A stretch of 64,000 nucleotides of DNA from Halichondria panicea (Eukaryota > Porifera > Demospongiae > Suberitida > Halichondriidae): positions 558,001 through 622,000 of the forward strand of contig NC_087388.1 of assembly GCF_963675165.1 (NCBI RefSeq), read 5' to 3'. Below the pieces are notes generated by a model, which worked only from the letters and a program-made list of their open reading frames with translations, was not told the origin of the DNA and searched no databases. A program made the position numbers and the translations under genes. This document shows positions 1 through 26,177 of this stretch, piece by piece (the stretch's first letter is position 1; each line of letters opens with the position of its first letter).

Positions 1-853
1 TTTTGTTGATCCAATATCAATGATTTTCTGATTTTCTGAAAGTTTAGAAAGAGACCTTTCAAATGGTGTCATCAAACTTCATATTCAAAAGCTACCAATT
101 TGGCGATACCATGGTCCAAGGCCGAAAAATGCAAATTATGGCCCCAAAAAAATTTTGAATTGAAACACATCATTTGAAAGGTCTCTTTTTAAGCTTTCAG
201 AAAATCATAAAATTTTTGATATTGGATAAACGGTGCTTAAGTTAATGGCTGTTGAAAGCAACTACCCCCCCCCCCCCCCCAATTTAATCAATGGTTCGTG
301 GGCTCTTTCAGTCGTCATAACTTAAATTCTGTTGATCCAATATCAATGATTTTCTGATTTTCTGACAGCTTAGAAAGAGACCTTTCAAATGGTGTCATCA
401 AACTTCATATTTGAGAGATAAAAGTATTTGCCAATTTGGCGATATCATGAATAAAATAGCCCATGGTCCAAGGCCGAAAAATGCAAATTATGGCCCTGAA
501 AAAAATGTTGGATTGAAACACATCATTTGAAAGGTCTCTTGCTAAGCTTTCAGAAAATCAAACATTTTTGACATTGGATAAATGATACTAAAGTTATGGC
601 TGTCGAAATCATTATGTTCAACTACATTCTTGCAACATACCCCTCCCCCCTCCTTTTAATTAATGGTTCGGGGACTCTTTCAGTCGCCATAATTTGAATT
701 CCGTGGATCAAATTTCAACGATTTAAAGATTTTCTGTGAAAAAGGCCTTTCAAATGGTGTCAACATTTTTGGCATTAGATCAATGGTACTAAGTTACGGC
801 TGTTGAAATATGTATAATTATATGCTTTAATGTTCCCCCCCCTCCCCTTGCAG
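1..853 (+). repeat. Intron of upstream HELLS copy filled with palindromic repeat units
   Basis: This intronic stretch holds about three head-to-tail copies of a roughly 300-350 bp unit. Each unit is a foldback: GATTTTCTGAAAGCTTAGAA on the left arm is matched by TTCTAAGCTTTCAGAAAATC on the right, and the units are separated by poly-C runs. The same array precedes the matching exon of the second HELLS copy at about 14375-15562. It ends in the splice acceptor at 852-853. No coding potential was seen. Confidence 0.8.
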
Positions 854-1926
854 GGAAGTTCAAGGGTAACACCAATGACAGTGCATGTGATCTCTCTCTA
901 GAAGACCTCTCGGACCTGTTGAACTCTGTGGACCATGATCGGGTGGTGGGCAGGGATGGTCAGGTGATCTCTGATGACGCCCTCGCCGCTCTATTGGACA
1001 GAACTGCGACTAAGCGACCAGTAAACGAGTGCCCAGACCAAGGCTCTGATGGTAACAGTGACGAGGGGGAAACTAATCACTCTGGAGTGTTTAAAGTGCT
1101 CGAGGATATTGGCAACGTGGTGTGTAACAAGGAAGAGGTAGCAAAGAGCGAGAGCAATGACGATATCGTGAAGCTCCAAGACGAGAATATGATTGAAGAC
1201 AAGACTGATTTGGCAACAGACACTCAACTTATTGAACACAACTCAATCAATGTCGGCAATAATGAAAGTATGCAGCTCCCTACCCAAGAAGATGATCATT
1301 CGAAAGAAACCCCCATAACCAACGAAGGGTCAATAACGTGTGAAACAATGGAGACTAACATCGAAAGCAAGAGTTCTATACTAGCAGGAGGTGACATGGA
1401 GCCTCTAACTGAAGGAAACAATACAAAGAGTGTCCTAAATGAAACAATGGAGACTGACAATGAAAGCAAGAGTGCTAAACTAGCTACTGGACCAGCAGGA
1501 GGGGACATGGAGCCTCTAACTGAAGGAAACAATACAAAGAGTGTCCTAAATGAAACAATGGAGACTGACAATGAAAGCAAGAGTGCTACACTAGCTACTG
1601 GACCAACAGGAGGGGACATGGAGCCTCTAACTGAAGCAGACAATACAAAGAGTGTCCTAAATGAAACAATGGAGACTGACAATGAAAGCAAGAGTGCTAC
1701 ACTAGCTACTGGACCAACAGGAGGTGACATGGAGCCTCTAACTGAAGCAGACAATGCAAAGGGCACTCTAAATGAAGCTAGCGGAGCTATGGATTGCGAT
1801 GCACCGATCGAGTTTGCGGTAAAAAGCAGCAGTGAGAAAGGCAGGAGTGGTGACTGTGAGATCGCTGGGATTGATTGTGATGTGCCGAGGGAGCTTGTGG
1901 TTGTGGATGTATCGGCCTGCCTGTAA
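854..1926 (+). CDS. HELLS: Last exon of an upstream HELLS/LSH copy (partial, 5' part outside window)
   Basis: The exon begins after a C-rich polypyrimidine tract and AG at 852-853 and stops with TAA at 1924-1926, giving 357 codons. Its start reads as the HELLS C-terminus: a Leu/Asp-rich stretch, then ISDDALAALLDRTA (vertebrate HELLS has ISDKDLELLLDRSD), then GVFKVLEDIGN (GIFKILEN in vertebrates). After this comes a lineage-specific acidic tail with about four copies of a 37-residue repeat containing GGDMEPLTE and NETMETDNESKS. It is nearly identical to the last exon at 15563-16647, but is four codons shorter because of a 12-bp gap at the first repeat (LAGGD against LATGPAGGD). All helicase motifs must lie before position 1. 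HELLS is an SNF2-family chromatin remodeller linked to DNA methylation and heterochromatin. Confidence 0.85.
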
Positions 1927-2258
1927 TTAACTGTCACGTACACTAGGAAACTCAATAATTAAAAATATTATTTACTCAACAGGCATTATTTTGGGTTTGT
2001 CATCATCATTACATACATTACCCTAATCCATTTATCTCATGATTCTACGTTATAATTATAAATTGTATGTACTACTACTGTGTATATACTTGTATACCCT
2101 CCATGACCATAATTCATTAACCAAAAAATTCTTTGATGAAAAATCATTTCACACATAATTATACATGAATTAAAGTGGTCGTGGTACTATTAAGTTGCAT
2201 GAACACATAATAATAATGGTAGTACTAAATTATTGTTCAGTCATGAATTATCAATTTA

Positions 2259-16647
<14,389 letters not shown>

Positions 16648-16986
16648 TTAACTGTCACGTACACTAGGAAACTCAATAATTAAAAATATTATTTACTCAA
16701 CAGGCATTATTTTGGGTTTGTCATCATCATTACATACATTACCCTAATCCATTTATCTCATGATTCTACGTTATATAATTATAAATTGTACATGTATGTA
16801 CTACTACTGTGTATATACTTGTATACCCTCCATGGCCATAATATTTGTCATTAACCAAAAAATTCTTTGATGAAAAATCCTTTCACACATAATTATACAT
16901 GAATTAAAGTGGTCGTGGTACTATTAAGTTGCATGAACACATAATAATAATGGTAGTACTAAATTGTTCAGTCATGAATTATCAAT

Positions 16987-17571
<585 letters not shown>

Positions 17572-17788
17572 CTTGGATCGTCTGTTATCGTGTTCTGATA
17601 AACTTCTAGGAGGTGGCCTCTTGGGAACACACTTTATGCTGAGTCAGCAGCCAAGAAAATCAGCATTGTCACAAAATTCCTAAAGGGAAAGGTCGTCTAT
17701 AAAAAAAAGCTGCTATCCCGGGGCCATACCGTATATTACGTCATCTTGTGTAAGCTTCTTAGCTTTGTGCATGCTGAAGTCGAACAAC
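17572..17788. promoter_or_regulatory. Shared NEDD8/HSF head-to-head promoter region
   Basis: About 200 bp separate the divergent start codons, so one short region must serve both genes or contain both promoters. It includes TTACGTCA at 17736-17743, a CRE/ATF-type site. No clear TATA box is seen for either direction. Confidence 0.55.
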
Positions 17789-20700
17789 ATGAGCGAAATA
17801 ATGGCGTTGACTGGAGCCAGACCGAGCCCACCATCTGGAGAAGAGGAGCTAAAGGAGAAAGAGGCAATAGCCATTTTTATCACGAAGGTGTGGAAAATTG
17901 TGGAGAGCCCAGAATACAACAAATACATCCACTGGTCTGATGTAAGTTCACCTAGCTATTGAGATACCACATGTACTTGTTTATATTACACTCTATACAC
18001 TCAGAATGGAAAGACGTTTGTAGTGTGCGACTATCCGAACTTTGCTCGAGAGGTTTTACCGCATTACTTCAAGCACAGCAACTTTAGCAGCTTCGTGCGA
18101 CAGCTAAACCTCTGTATGTTGTATTAATATACAACAGTGTCTTGTGTCTTGTGTGTTTTATAGGCTTGTCTGTGCAGACAGCATTTGGCTACTTGAGACT
18201 ACATCCACTGTTTACCAGGGCATACATCTATTGGCTGTATACGATACTATATGTACCTGTACCAGTATATAGCGGGTATATTTCGAGGGTATAAACTTTT
18301 GCGGAAAAACCGTTATATAAACTATCAGCCTTTATGCATATGTATGCATACGATATGACTTACTCGTGGGTATGAATGTTCGTGGTACATGCTTAGTAAA
18401 CACACGAAAGTTTATAGCCTCGAAATATACCTGCCATACGGTATATACACTTGATATTACCCCCCACACACACACACCTATAGATGGTTTTCGTAAGGTC
18501 TCCCACCCGGACGAAGGGGCACTGATCAAGACTCAAGCGAACGAAACGTTTGAATTCTGGCAAACTAACTTTAGACGAGGTCATCATGAGCTGCTCCATC
18601 TCGTACAGAGGAAGGTGGGTGTGGCCATTGGGTATCTTATAGCATTCTGTTTGTTTTGTGATAGCATTCAAATTGTGGTTTTATTTTGCCTCGGGGGCGT
18701 AACTGCCAAAGCATCTACGGTAAAGCTGTTAGTATACAAACACTGTGTGGGTCTGTGTGTATTTGAGCTGTAACTGCTCTTTTATTAGAGTATGGTGATT
18801 TAATTTATCGAGCTTGTAATGCGTGTATAATGTATACTACATGTATAATATAATTATTGTGTGTTCTCTCCCTGAAGACACACACCTCTCACGCCCCCAG
18901 CATTAAGCCAAAGCTACATGTAAAGGTGAATCACAGCATCTACTAGTCAATGGCTTTGTCCTGATTGGTTGGTTGGTAACTGAAAGCCTTTAATTGTGTC
19001 TGGGCGTGAAATACGAGGAGCAAGAATGTTCACTTATAACAAAAGCAAAGGCTATAGCCTGACTCTTCCTCTCCCTAACTTTCTACTGTACATGCACATT
19101 TATGGAAATGCCTAAAGCCTCAGTGTGTTGTCTACTTAGTTAGTACATATTACTGATGTACATGTATCTACAATATAAAGCTGCCAATTCTTCATAGGAC
19201 TTAAGGCTGTTGCAATTTTCTCATTTCCGGGCCTCAACTGTTGGTGTTCCGTACTTTGTTCAGTTTGCTTAACCCCCCCCCTCCCCCCACAGCCTAACAA
19301 GCACCATCATGCTGAGGGAGGGGAGGAGCTGAAGCCAGAGATCACCAAGGTCCTGGGGGACATACACACAGTGCAGGGACGACAGGAGAACATCATGCTC
19401 GTGCTAGATGCTCTCAAACAGTAAGAGTTGTTTGTACGCGTCTCTTTAAGAGTTGTTTGTACGTGTCTCTTTAAGTGTAATAATGCGTGCGTTAAGTTGG
19501 TCTAGTAATATGGAAAGCCTCTCAGTGTATGTACTGGAGGATATTTTGATAGCCCTGTGTACACAATCAGATTACTAGCTAAGAATTTTTTGCATGTATA
19601 CGTGTACGTGTAACAGTGTATACCAATCGCATTCTTGTCTAATTGTCTTTTGTACGTTGAGCTACTCATTCAACGAAATGTTGCTTGTATTTTCCTCCTT
19701 GAGAACCATTAGTTACATTGACCTCTCCCCCCACCCTCAGGGACAACCAACACCTCCACATGGCACTCAAGCAGCTCAAGGAGAAGAGTGCAAGGCAGCA
19801 GAAAGTTCTCAACAAGGTGACTGTAGTGAAGATAGTAGCACTAATTAACTCACTGTATCGAGGTACGTGTTCTGTACGTATAAGGGGAACATTTGGCGAG
19901 CGTTTTAATTTGTTTATCTGTTAATTTTATCGAAAATCGCGCCAAATTTAGTTTACCGGTGGATCGACACTAGGTCATTGCTGTAGTAGCCAGACCTGAG
20001 ACGCCAAATTAAAAAACACCAATTTTTTTCAAATGGTTCTTTGCTAATATAATACTCACCAAATGTTCCCGTTATAATGGTATAATGATAGTAACTAACA
20101 TTGTGTGTGAGGATGCAGTGCAGTGTGATTGACGATCATTTGCTAGCACCCACGTGTACCTACATGTACATGTACATGTATTTAGAGAGACTGTGAGAAG
20201 ATTGTGTCTGTCGAGTGTCTATTAACATCATCCCCCCCCCCCCCCACACACACACACAGGTAATTCAGTTTCTGGTCCACATGGTGTACAAAGGGAAGCT
20301 TCCAGGCAGAAGAACCTCCAAGTAAGTACACTGTACAAAGCAACTCACTAAATAACTTCCATAGGAAGTGCTTACACGTGTACATTATTCGTGGCTCTTG
20401 GGAATGTTGTCAGCATTTCATCATGTAGAGGCTGTATACACTTAACCCCCCCCTCTAGTAACCAGCTGATGTTAATGGAGCCACTCAATATAGACGGCCC
20501 ACCCTCCCCTAAGAGAATGCGACCAATGACAATCGACAATGAGCTGGCCTCCATCGTGGAATACAACGATTACACACCTGTGAGTGAAATGTGCTTACCT
20601 AGCAACGTGTACAACTCTATTGTGTGGTCTTCCCTAACAACTGCAAAGCAACTTCCTGTTTTTCCAAAGTATACCAGTTGTATCATGTACGTCTCCAAGG

Positions 20701-20887
20701 CTGATGATAATTTAATTAAGATTTCCATAGATTAGAAATCTATGCACACGATTACACTACTTTGTTCTCTGGCAGAATGATTTATTGGACATGCCCCCCC
20801 TTGTCAGTGTGGTGTCCCCTGACTCAGTGCAAGCACCATCTCCTGCTCCTGGTATGACCACCCACACCCACACACACACACACACAC

Positions 20888-20954
<67 letters not shown>

Positions 20955-22818
20955 CATATGCTGTGTGTAATACATGGCAATGATGTATACACTGTGTACA
21001 GTTGCGTACGTGTGTGCCTGATTGTTTCCCAGTACGCCATTAACCCAATATAACAATTATTGCACACACAGTGTTTTGTTTGATTATGTGTATTCATATT
21101 GCACAGGTTCAGAGTACAGTGGATCAGCTCGATCTCCTCTGAAGTCCGTTGACTCCCCCACACTTGTCACACCTGTCACACCTATCACACAAACGAGCAC
21201 AATGTCCCCGTTGCTCACAAGTTCCAGCACCGTCACAAGCCTCACACCCTCCACAACTTACACGACCCTCTCATCCTCACTCCCAGCCGAGTCCAGTAAT
21301 GATGACTATGCTCTTGCTCTGGTCCCGTTGATAGGTGGCGGTATACAACTGCCTGCCATTAGCCAGGACCTCTTCTCAGAGTATCCCATACACCCGGCCC
21401 CATCCTCCCTGCTGAACTCACCACACCCTGACAAGTGAGGACACACACACACACATACTGATGATGCATACCATATTACTAGAATGTTTTGTGAGCATCA
21501 AACATTTGCGAACTTTGCGATGGTTGATCAATTCGCAACAATAAAATCGCAAAACCTACTAGTAAATACACACGATCCTTGCCAGAACGCAATAGTTAGA
21601 TCGCAAAAAGGGTCAAATTTTCTGCTGATTTAGCTCATTCGCAAAGGTTTTTCACCCGCAAAATATTCTAGTAGTACGGTATGTTCGATGTATTTCGTTT
21701 TTCAGCTGCAACGTTTTATTGTTCGTGCAAATTACTAATGTCATGTACTACTTGTGATCCGTATGTGTGTTTATCTAGTTGTTCTTTGTGTCCTCCCCAG
21801 CCGTCTGTGTATCAATGGGCAGGTGAGCCACCAGCAGAACTGCATTGATGCTATACCAGAGATGGTGACTGATAACCTCAGCCTTGACCCAGGCCTGCTA
21901 GCAGAGGTACATTCATACATCCTCTTATACATGTAGCTAAGTTCTTGTCTTGCATTGATGGTATACCAGAGATGGTGGCAGCCTTGACCCAGGCCTGCTA
22001 GCAGAGGTACATTCATCCTCTCATAGCTAGTGCTTGTCATGAGTTAGCTTATATTATGTATGTGTGCATGGTACCCATTGTCTTGTTGCTTGCCTGATAA
22101 CCATTATGTATGTGTGTGTGTGTATGTGTGCAGTTCCTGGCCTCACAGGATCACTCAGGGCCCTGCTACGACTATGTGGATACTGCAGTGAGTGTAGAAA
22201 AGAATGTAGTTGTTTTATATTGACCCCTTTTGTAATTAATGTGACGTCATTTTTCCCTTTCCTGCCTTCCTTGTCCAGCGTCTGCTAGAGTCCCTGACCA
22301 ACCTGAACCAGGACACTGTGACTCACGAGAGCACCCTCTACCAGCAGCTCAACCAGCAGCCCCTCTCCCTCACAACATCCACACCCTCACAAGGTCAGTA
22401 CACACACACACACCATCACAAGGTCAATACACACACACACTTGAGTGTAAGTTATAGTTGTTGACTAGTGAATATGGCTTATATAATTATAACCAACCAA
22501 TGCCAAGGGTACGTACATAAGCACTGTGTTAGGCTTTGCAGTATGTTATCCAGTATTGTATTGTTAGGCATCTTATGAATGGCACAAGTGATCTCCTTTA
22601 CATGTATACAGTCTAGACTAACAGTACACATATCTTGTGTAGACTCTATATACTGCACATTTGGTGTATGTATATATAGAGTACTGGGTATGCTTCCTTA
22701 TATACGTATAGACATATACGTACAGTGTCTGTGTCTGTGTTCTGATCATGTTTCACTGTCTGTGTGTGTGTGTGCTACAGATGCTTCTGAGCTCGAGAAG
22801 CTACTCAACTCTCAGTAA
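17789..22818 (+). CDS. HSF1: Heat shock transcription factor
   Basis: Exons: 17789-17941, 18005-18113, 18484-18614, 19293-19420, 19741-19816, 20260-20321, 20459-20579, 20776-20851, 21107-21434, 21801-21906, 22134-22187, 22279-22393, 22781-22818. The frame is open throughout (498 residues). The N-terminal winged-helix DNA-binding domain (about residues 18-130) contains [45 protein letters not shown], and [22 protein letters not shown]. The HR-A/B coiled-coil trimerisation region follows ([19 protein letters not shown], then [20 protein letters not shown] and [18 protein letters not shown]), then a Ser/Thr/Pro-rich regulatory region. HSFs bind heat-shock elements as trimers in the nucleus. Other in-frame starts exist at 17771 and 17801. 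HSF1 is the nearest name; a single-copy invertebrate HSF is likelier than a true HSF1 orthologue. Confidence 0.93.
18263..18449. mobile_element. Inverted-repeat element, MITE family A
   Basis: The left end GTATATAGCGGGTATATTTC is mirrored at the right end by GAAATATACCTGCCATACGG within HSF intron 2. Related ends occur at 38736-38906 and 49264-49476. No internal frame. Confidence 0.65.
20869..20946. repeat. (CA)n microsatellite in HSF intron
   Basis: A run of CA of about 78 bp with one CG interruption, just after the donor at 20852. Confidence 0.9.
21468..21684. mobile_element. Inverted-repeat element, MITE family B
   Basis: The left end TACCATATTACTAGAATGTT pairs with the right end AATATTCTAGTAGTACGGTA. 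The interior has GCAAA-rich stretches and the segment ACGATCCTTGCCAGAACGCA, which recurs at about 26408 in a related copy. It lies in an HSF intron; no frame. Confidence 0.65.
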
Positions 22819-23059
22819 CTGGCGGGCATGGCAATAGAACTGACGAAACAAGGGAACTCTTAGTATATCAAATCCTTTAGCAGTAAACTATCCGTTGGTG
22901 TTCAACTTGAGAATTATGTGAATTATTTGTTTTGTTTGTTTGTTTATTTCTATTTGTTATACTTTATATAATTATTATTTGATTGTAATTAGAGTGATTT
23001 TAAATCAATAATTAATTTGTCGCAAACTCACATAAATAAATTATGAGCTACAAATGAAT
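22819..23059. other. Tail-to-tail HSF/INTS2 3' intergenic spacer
   Basis: This 241-bp AT-rich spacer holds both 3' UTRs. It has a GTTTGTTT run near 22929-22943 and AATAAA-like strings near 23034. No other gene was seen. Confidence 0.6.
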
Positions 23060-25744
23060 TCAAACTTTCACTACTGTACAGTTAACGAGTTCATTAAAAG
23101 TCCTTTGAGCAGTTATTGCCAGGCTACCGGACACGCCTCCTTTAGGGGAATTCCCCGCCCACACATCGTTAACGGAGGGCGGGCAGGTTCGGCAGAGCCC
23201 CACTAGAAGCTTGGTAGCCTCGGAACAGAGAGGAGGGAAAGTGCGAGAGAGAAGCAAGACGGAGGGCAGAAGAGGCTTGAAGAAGTTCTCTCTCAAATGG
23301 TCAGGGATTTCGTTGGTGAGGATAAACAAACGCTTGAAGATGTCTTCAGCTATCGGGAGGACTTCTGGTAGTGGGTACTGGTGGATCACATGAGCCGCTA
23401 GCTGGATCCCAAATTGCTGTGCGTGTGGGGGAGAGGGGCGTGGTGATTAACGTACGCACATACATACTACATTAACATGTTTGTACTGTGTGCCAAAAAT
23501 GAGTGCATATTTTTATTTATAGACCCCAACTTACTTCGTGGGTATTTGAAAGAAATGTCTTGAATATTGAGCTTCACTAAATGCTTTATTGGTTCCTATA
23601 AGTATGTACACGCTCAAGCTGACACACACCCACACAGCACACACACACCCCCACACCCCCACAACACACACACACACCCCCACACCCCCCACACACACAC
23701 CCACAAACCTGTTTGTCTATCTGCGGTTGTGCCAGTAGCTCTGGTATAAAGTCCATACAGATATGAATGGAGGGGACTCCTGACACTATCATTGGCAGCA
23801 GCTGGGTGGGGTAACCCTGCAGGGCGGCATGGAGACACAACATTAATACGTACGTATGCACAGATGTTATCTCACGATAAAATAAAATTAAATTCGTGGG
23901 TATAAATGTTCGCGGTAGATGCTCGATCAGTGAAAACCACAAACATTTATACCCTCGAAATATAACCGCTAAGTTACGGTATACACACATAAGAGGGCTC
24001 ACTTGGAAGTGTACCAGCTTGACACACACACCCACACCACACCACACACCCACACACACCACACCACACACACCCACACACACCCACACACACTCACCTG
24101 GAAGTGTACTAGCTTGACGAGGTTAGGCTGCTCTATGAAGGTGTGATGGAGGTAGGAACAGAGCAGACAGTGGATCTCCTGGAGCACCCCCAGCTGAGAC
24201 CCGAAGCTACCCTCCTCCTAATCACCATAGCAACACGGCAGAATGTTCAGGAGGGAATAAAGATAATCACACAAATAAAAAGCAAGAATAAAATAAAAAC
24301 CTACACTGAAAATACTTCAGCCTTACTTAAAGCGCCACATACATACAATATCGTAATTAACCCTTATGCCACCCATATATTTAACCCCTGAGCCACCACC
24401 CTACCTCTTTGTCCTCGTCAGTGGGTAGACATATCTCCAACAGCAGCTGAACGATAGCGCTGTCCTGAGCAGCTATCAGCGCGCTACACTGCTCCTCTCG
24501 TTGTGCCTTTAGTGAACTCATCTCCGCGGGGGGTAGCTTACCCTCGGCTGTGGCCACACAGTGCTGTGTGTGGGCATGGTCTCGGAGCCAGAAGCTCGAG
24601 TACGATGTTGCCATGGCTACCATCCTCAGTAGAACGTCAAAGAGGGGAGGACATCTATGTGTGTGTGTGTGTATGTGGTTTAGGAAACGATATATTCTGT
24701 ACAACAAACATACACACAGTGTCTAGAGGAATAAATGCAGATAACGAGTGAAACACTTTTGCGAATGAGCCACAGCAAGATACTTGCGCGATGATCTAAC
24801 TTTTGCGTTTTGGCAAGGATCGTGATGTCATACTAGTCCGGTTTAAATGTAGGTTTTTGCGATTCAACACTTCCAAAATTCGCGTATGTTTGATGCTCGC
24901 AAAACATTCTAGTGCATGTAATGCAGATAGGTATGCTCATGAGACAGCTATACATGTAGATACCTGAACACTTTCTTGTCACAGCGTAGCAAGATGAGAG
25001 GGTCCTCTGCGATGGAGTGGTGTGTGTACGGACGGAGGTGGGCCATCTCCAGAGGTCGAAGGGCATTCACCGTCTGAATCAGTATCCTTGAATAGTTGGA
25101 GGGGAGAGAAAGGAATGAAAATTGACCAAAAATGGCTGTTTTAGTATTCACGTACTGTATCACAAACTAAGAATGGTAAAAGCAAAAAAATGGTATGATA
25201 ATTATGACTTATAAACATTTTTGGAATGGCTACTAAAACGTACCCTCTCGGAGCTAGAGCGTTGAGCTTGATCCAGAGGTTAACGTACAAATCCTGGATC
25301 CTCCGTGGTAGAGTGGGCATGAGGAGGCGTGTGAGGGTGGAGAGGAGTACGGGGGTGTAGGGTGTGAGTTGTGAGGGTGGGAGGGTGTCCAGGTGTGATA
25401 AGAGGAGGAGGGCTTGGGACGGGTGATCTGGAAGCTGACCGAGAACTGTATGGGAATGTAAACATTGGAATTAACAGTGTACTATGAATTGCTGACAGTG
25501 CAAGAACTAAAGTATAAAACAAACTACTTACTCTCTCTTGCTGATATCGGATTGACCTTCTCTTTGGAAATACTGACAATTGGTTTGAAGCAACTCAACG
25601 CTGTATAAGACAAAAACAAGATATAACTACTAACATTCTCAATACTTGCATGCACACACACACACACACAACACACACGCCAGCCTCACACACACACGCA
25701 CCAGCCTCACAACCCCTCCACACCCACACAACACAACCCGCCCA

Positions 25745-25784
<40 letters not shown>

Positions 25785-26007
25785 GACTCCTCCTTCCTCT
25801 CCTGGAGGATCTCACAGACGAGGCCCAGTTGTGGGAAGTGGATGGCGGTGATCTTGAGGAGAGAAGGATATATGGAGGTGTAGAGGGACTGGTGGGTCTG
25901 GACGTGGGTAAGGAGATACTTGAGAGGGATCTGAGCCGCAATGGATGAGCTGTATGCACCAGGTGTGGTCGAGTCAGTCCTGGAGTGTACCACTGAGAGG
26001 GGGAGGG

Positions 26008-26062
<55 letters not shown>

Positions 26063-26086
26063 GTGTGTGTGTGTGTGTGTGTGGGG

Positions 26087-26125
<39 letters not shown>

Positions 26126-26145
26126 GTGTGTGTGTGTGTGTGGGG

Positions 26146-26177
<32 letters not shown>

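Noticed and set aside
919..1926. Stand-alone small gene starting at Met 919
   Set aside because: The frame continues upstream to a good splice acceptor, matches the HELLS C-terminus, and has an almost identical counterpart as the last exon of the second copy. The apparent start is a TTG codon.
1296..1955. Minus-strand frame opposite the HELLS last exon (also 16005-16676)
   Set aside because: Shadow of the acidic coding repeat on the plus strand; the plus strand is supported by HELLS similarity and splice signals.
20757..21163. Long open frames of alternating Cys-Val or His-Thr
   Set aside because: They arise from the (CA)n/(TG)n microsatellite, which is open in several frames. The same applies at 25595-26400, 28403-28786, 50445-50807 and 50832-51265.
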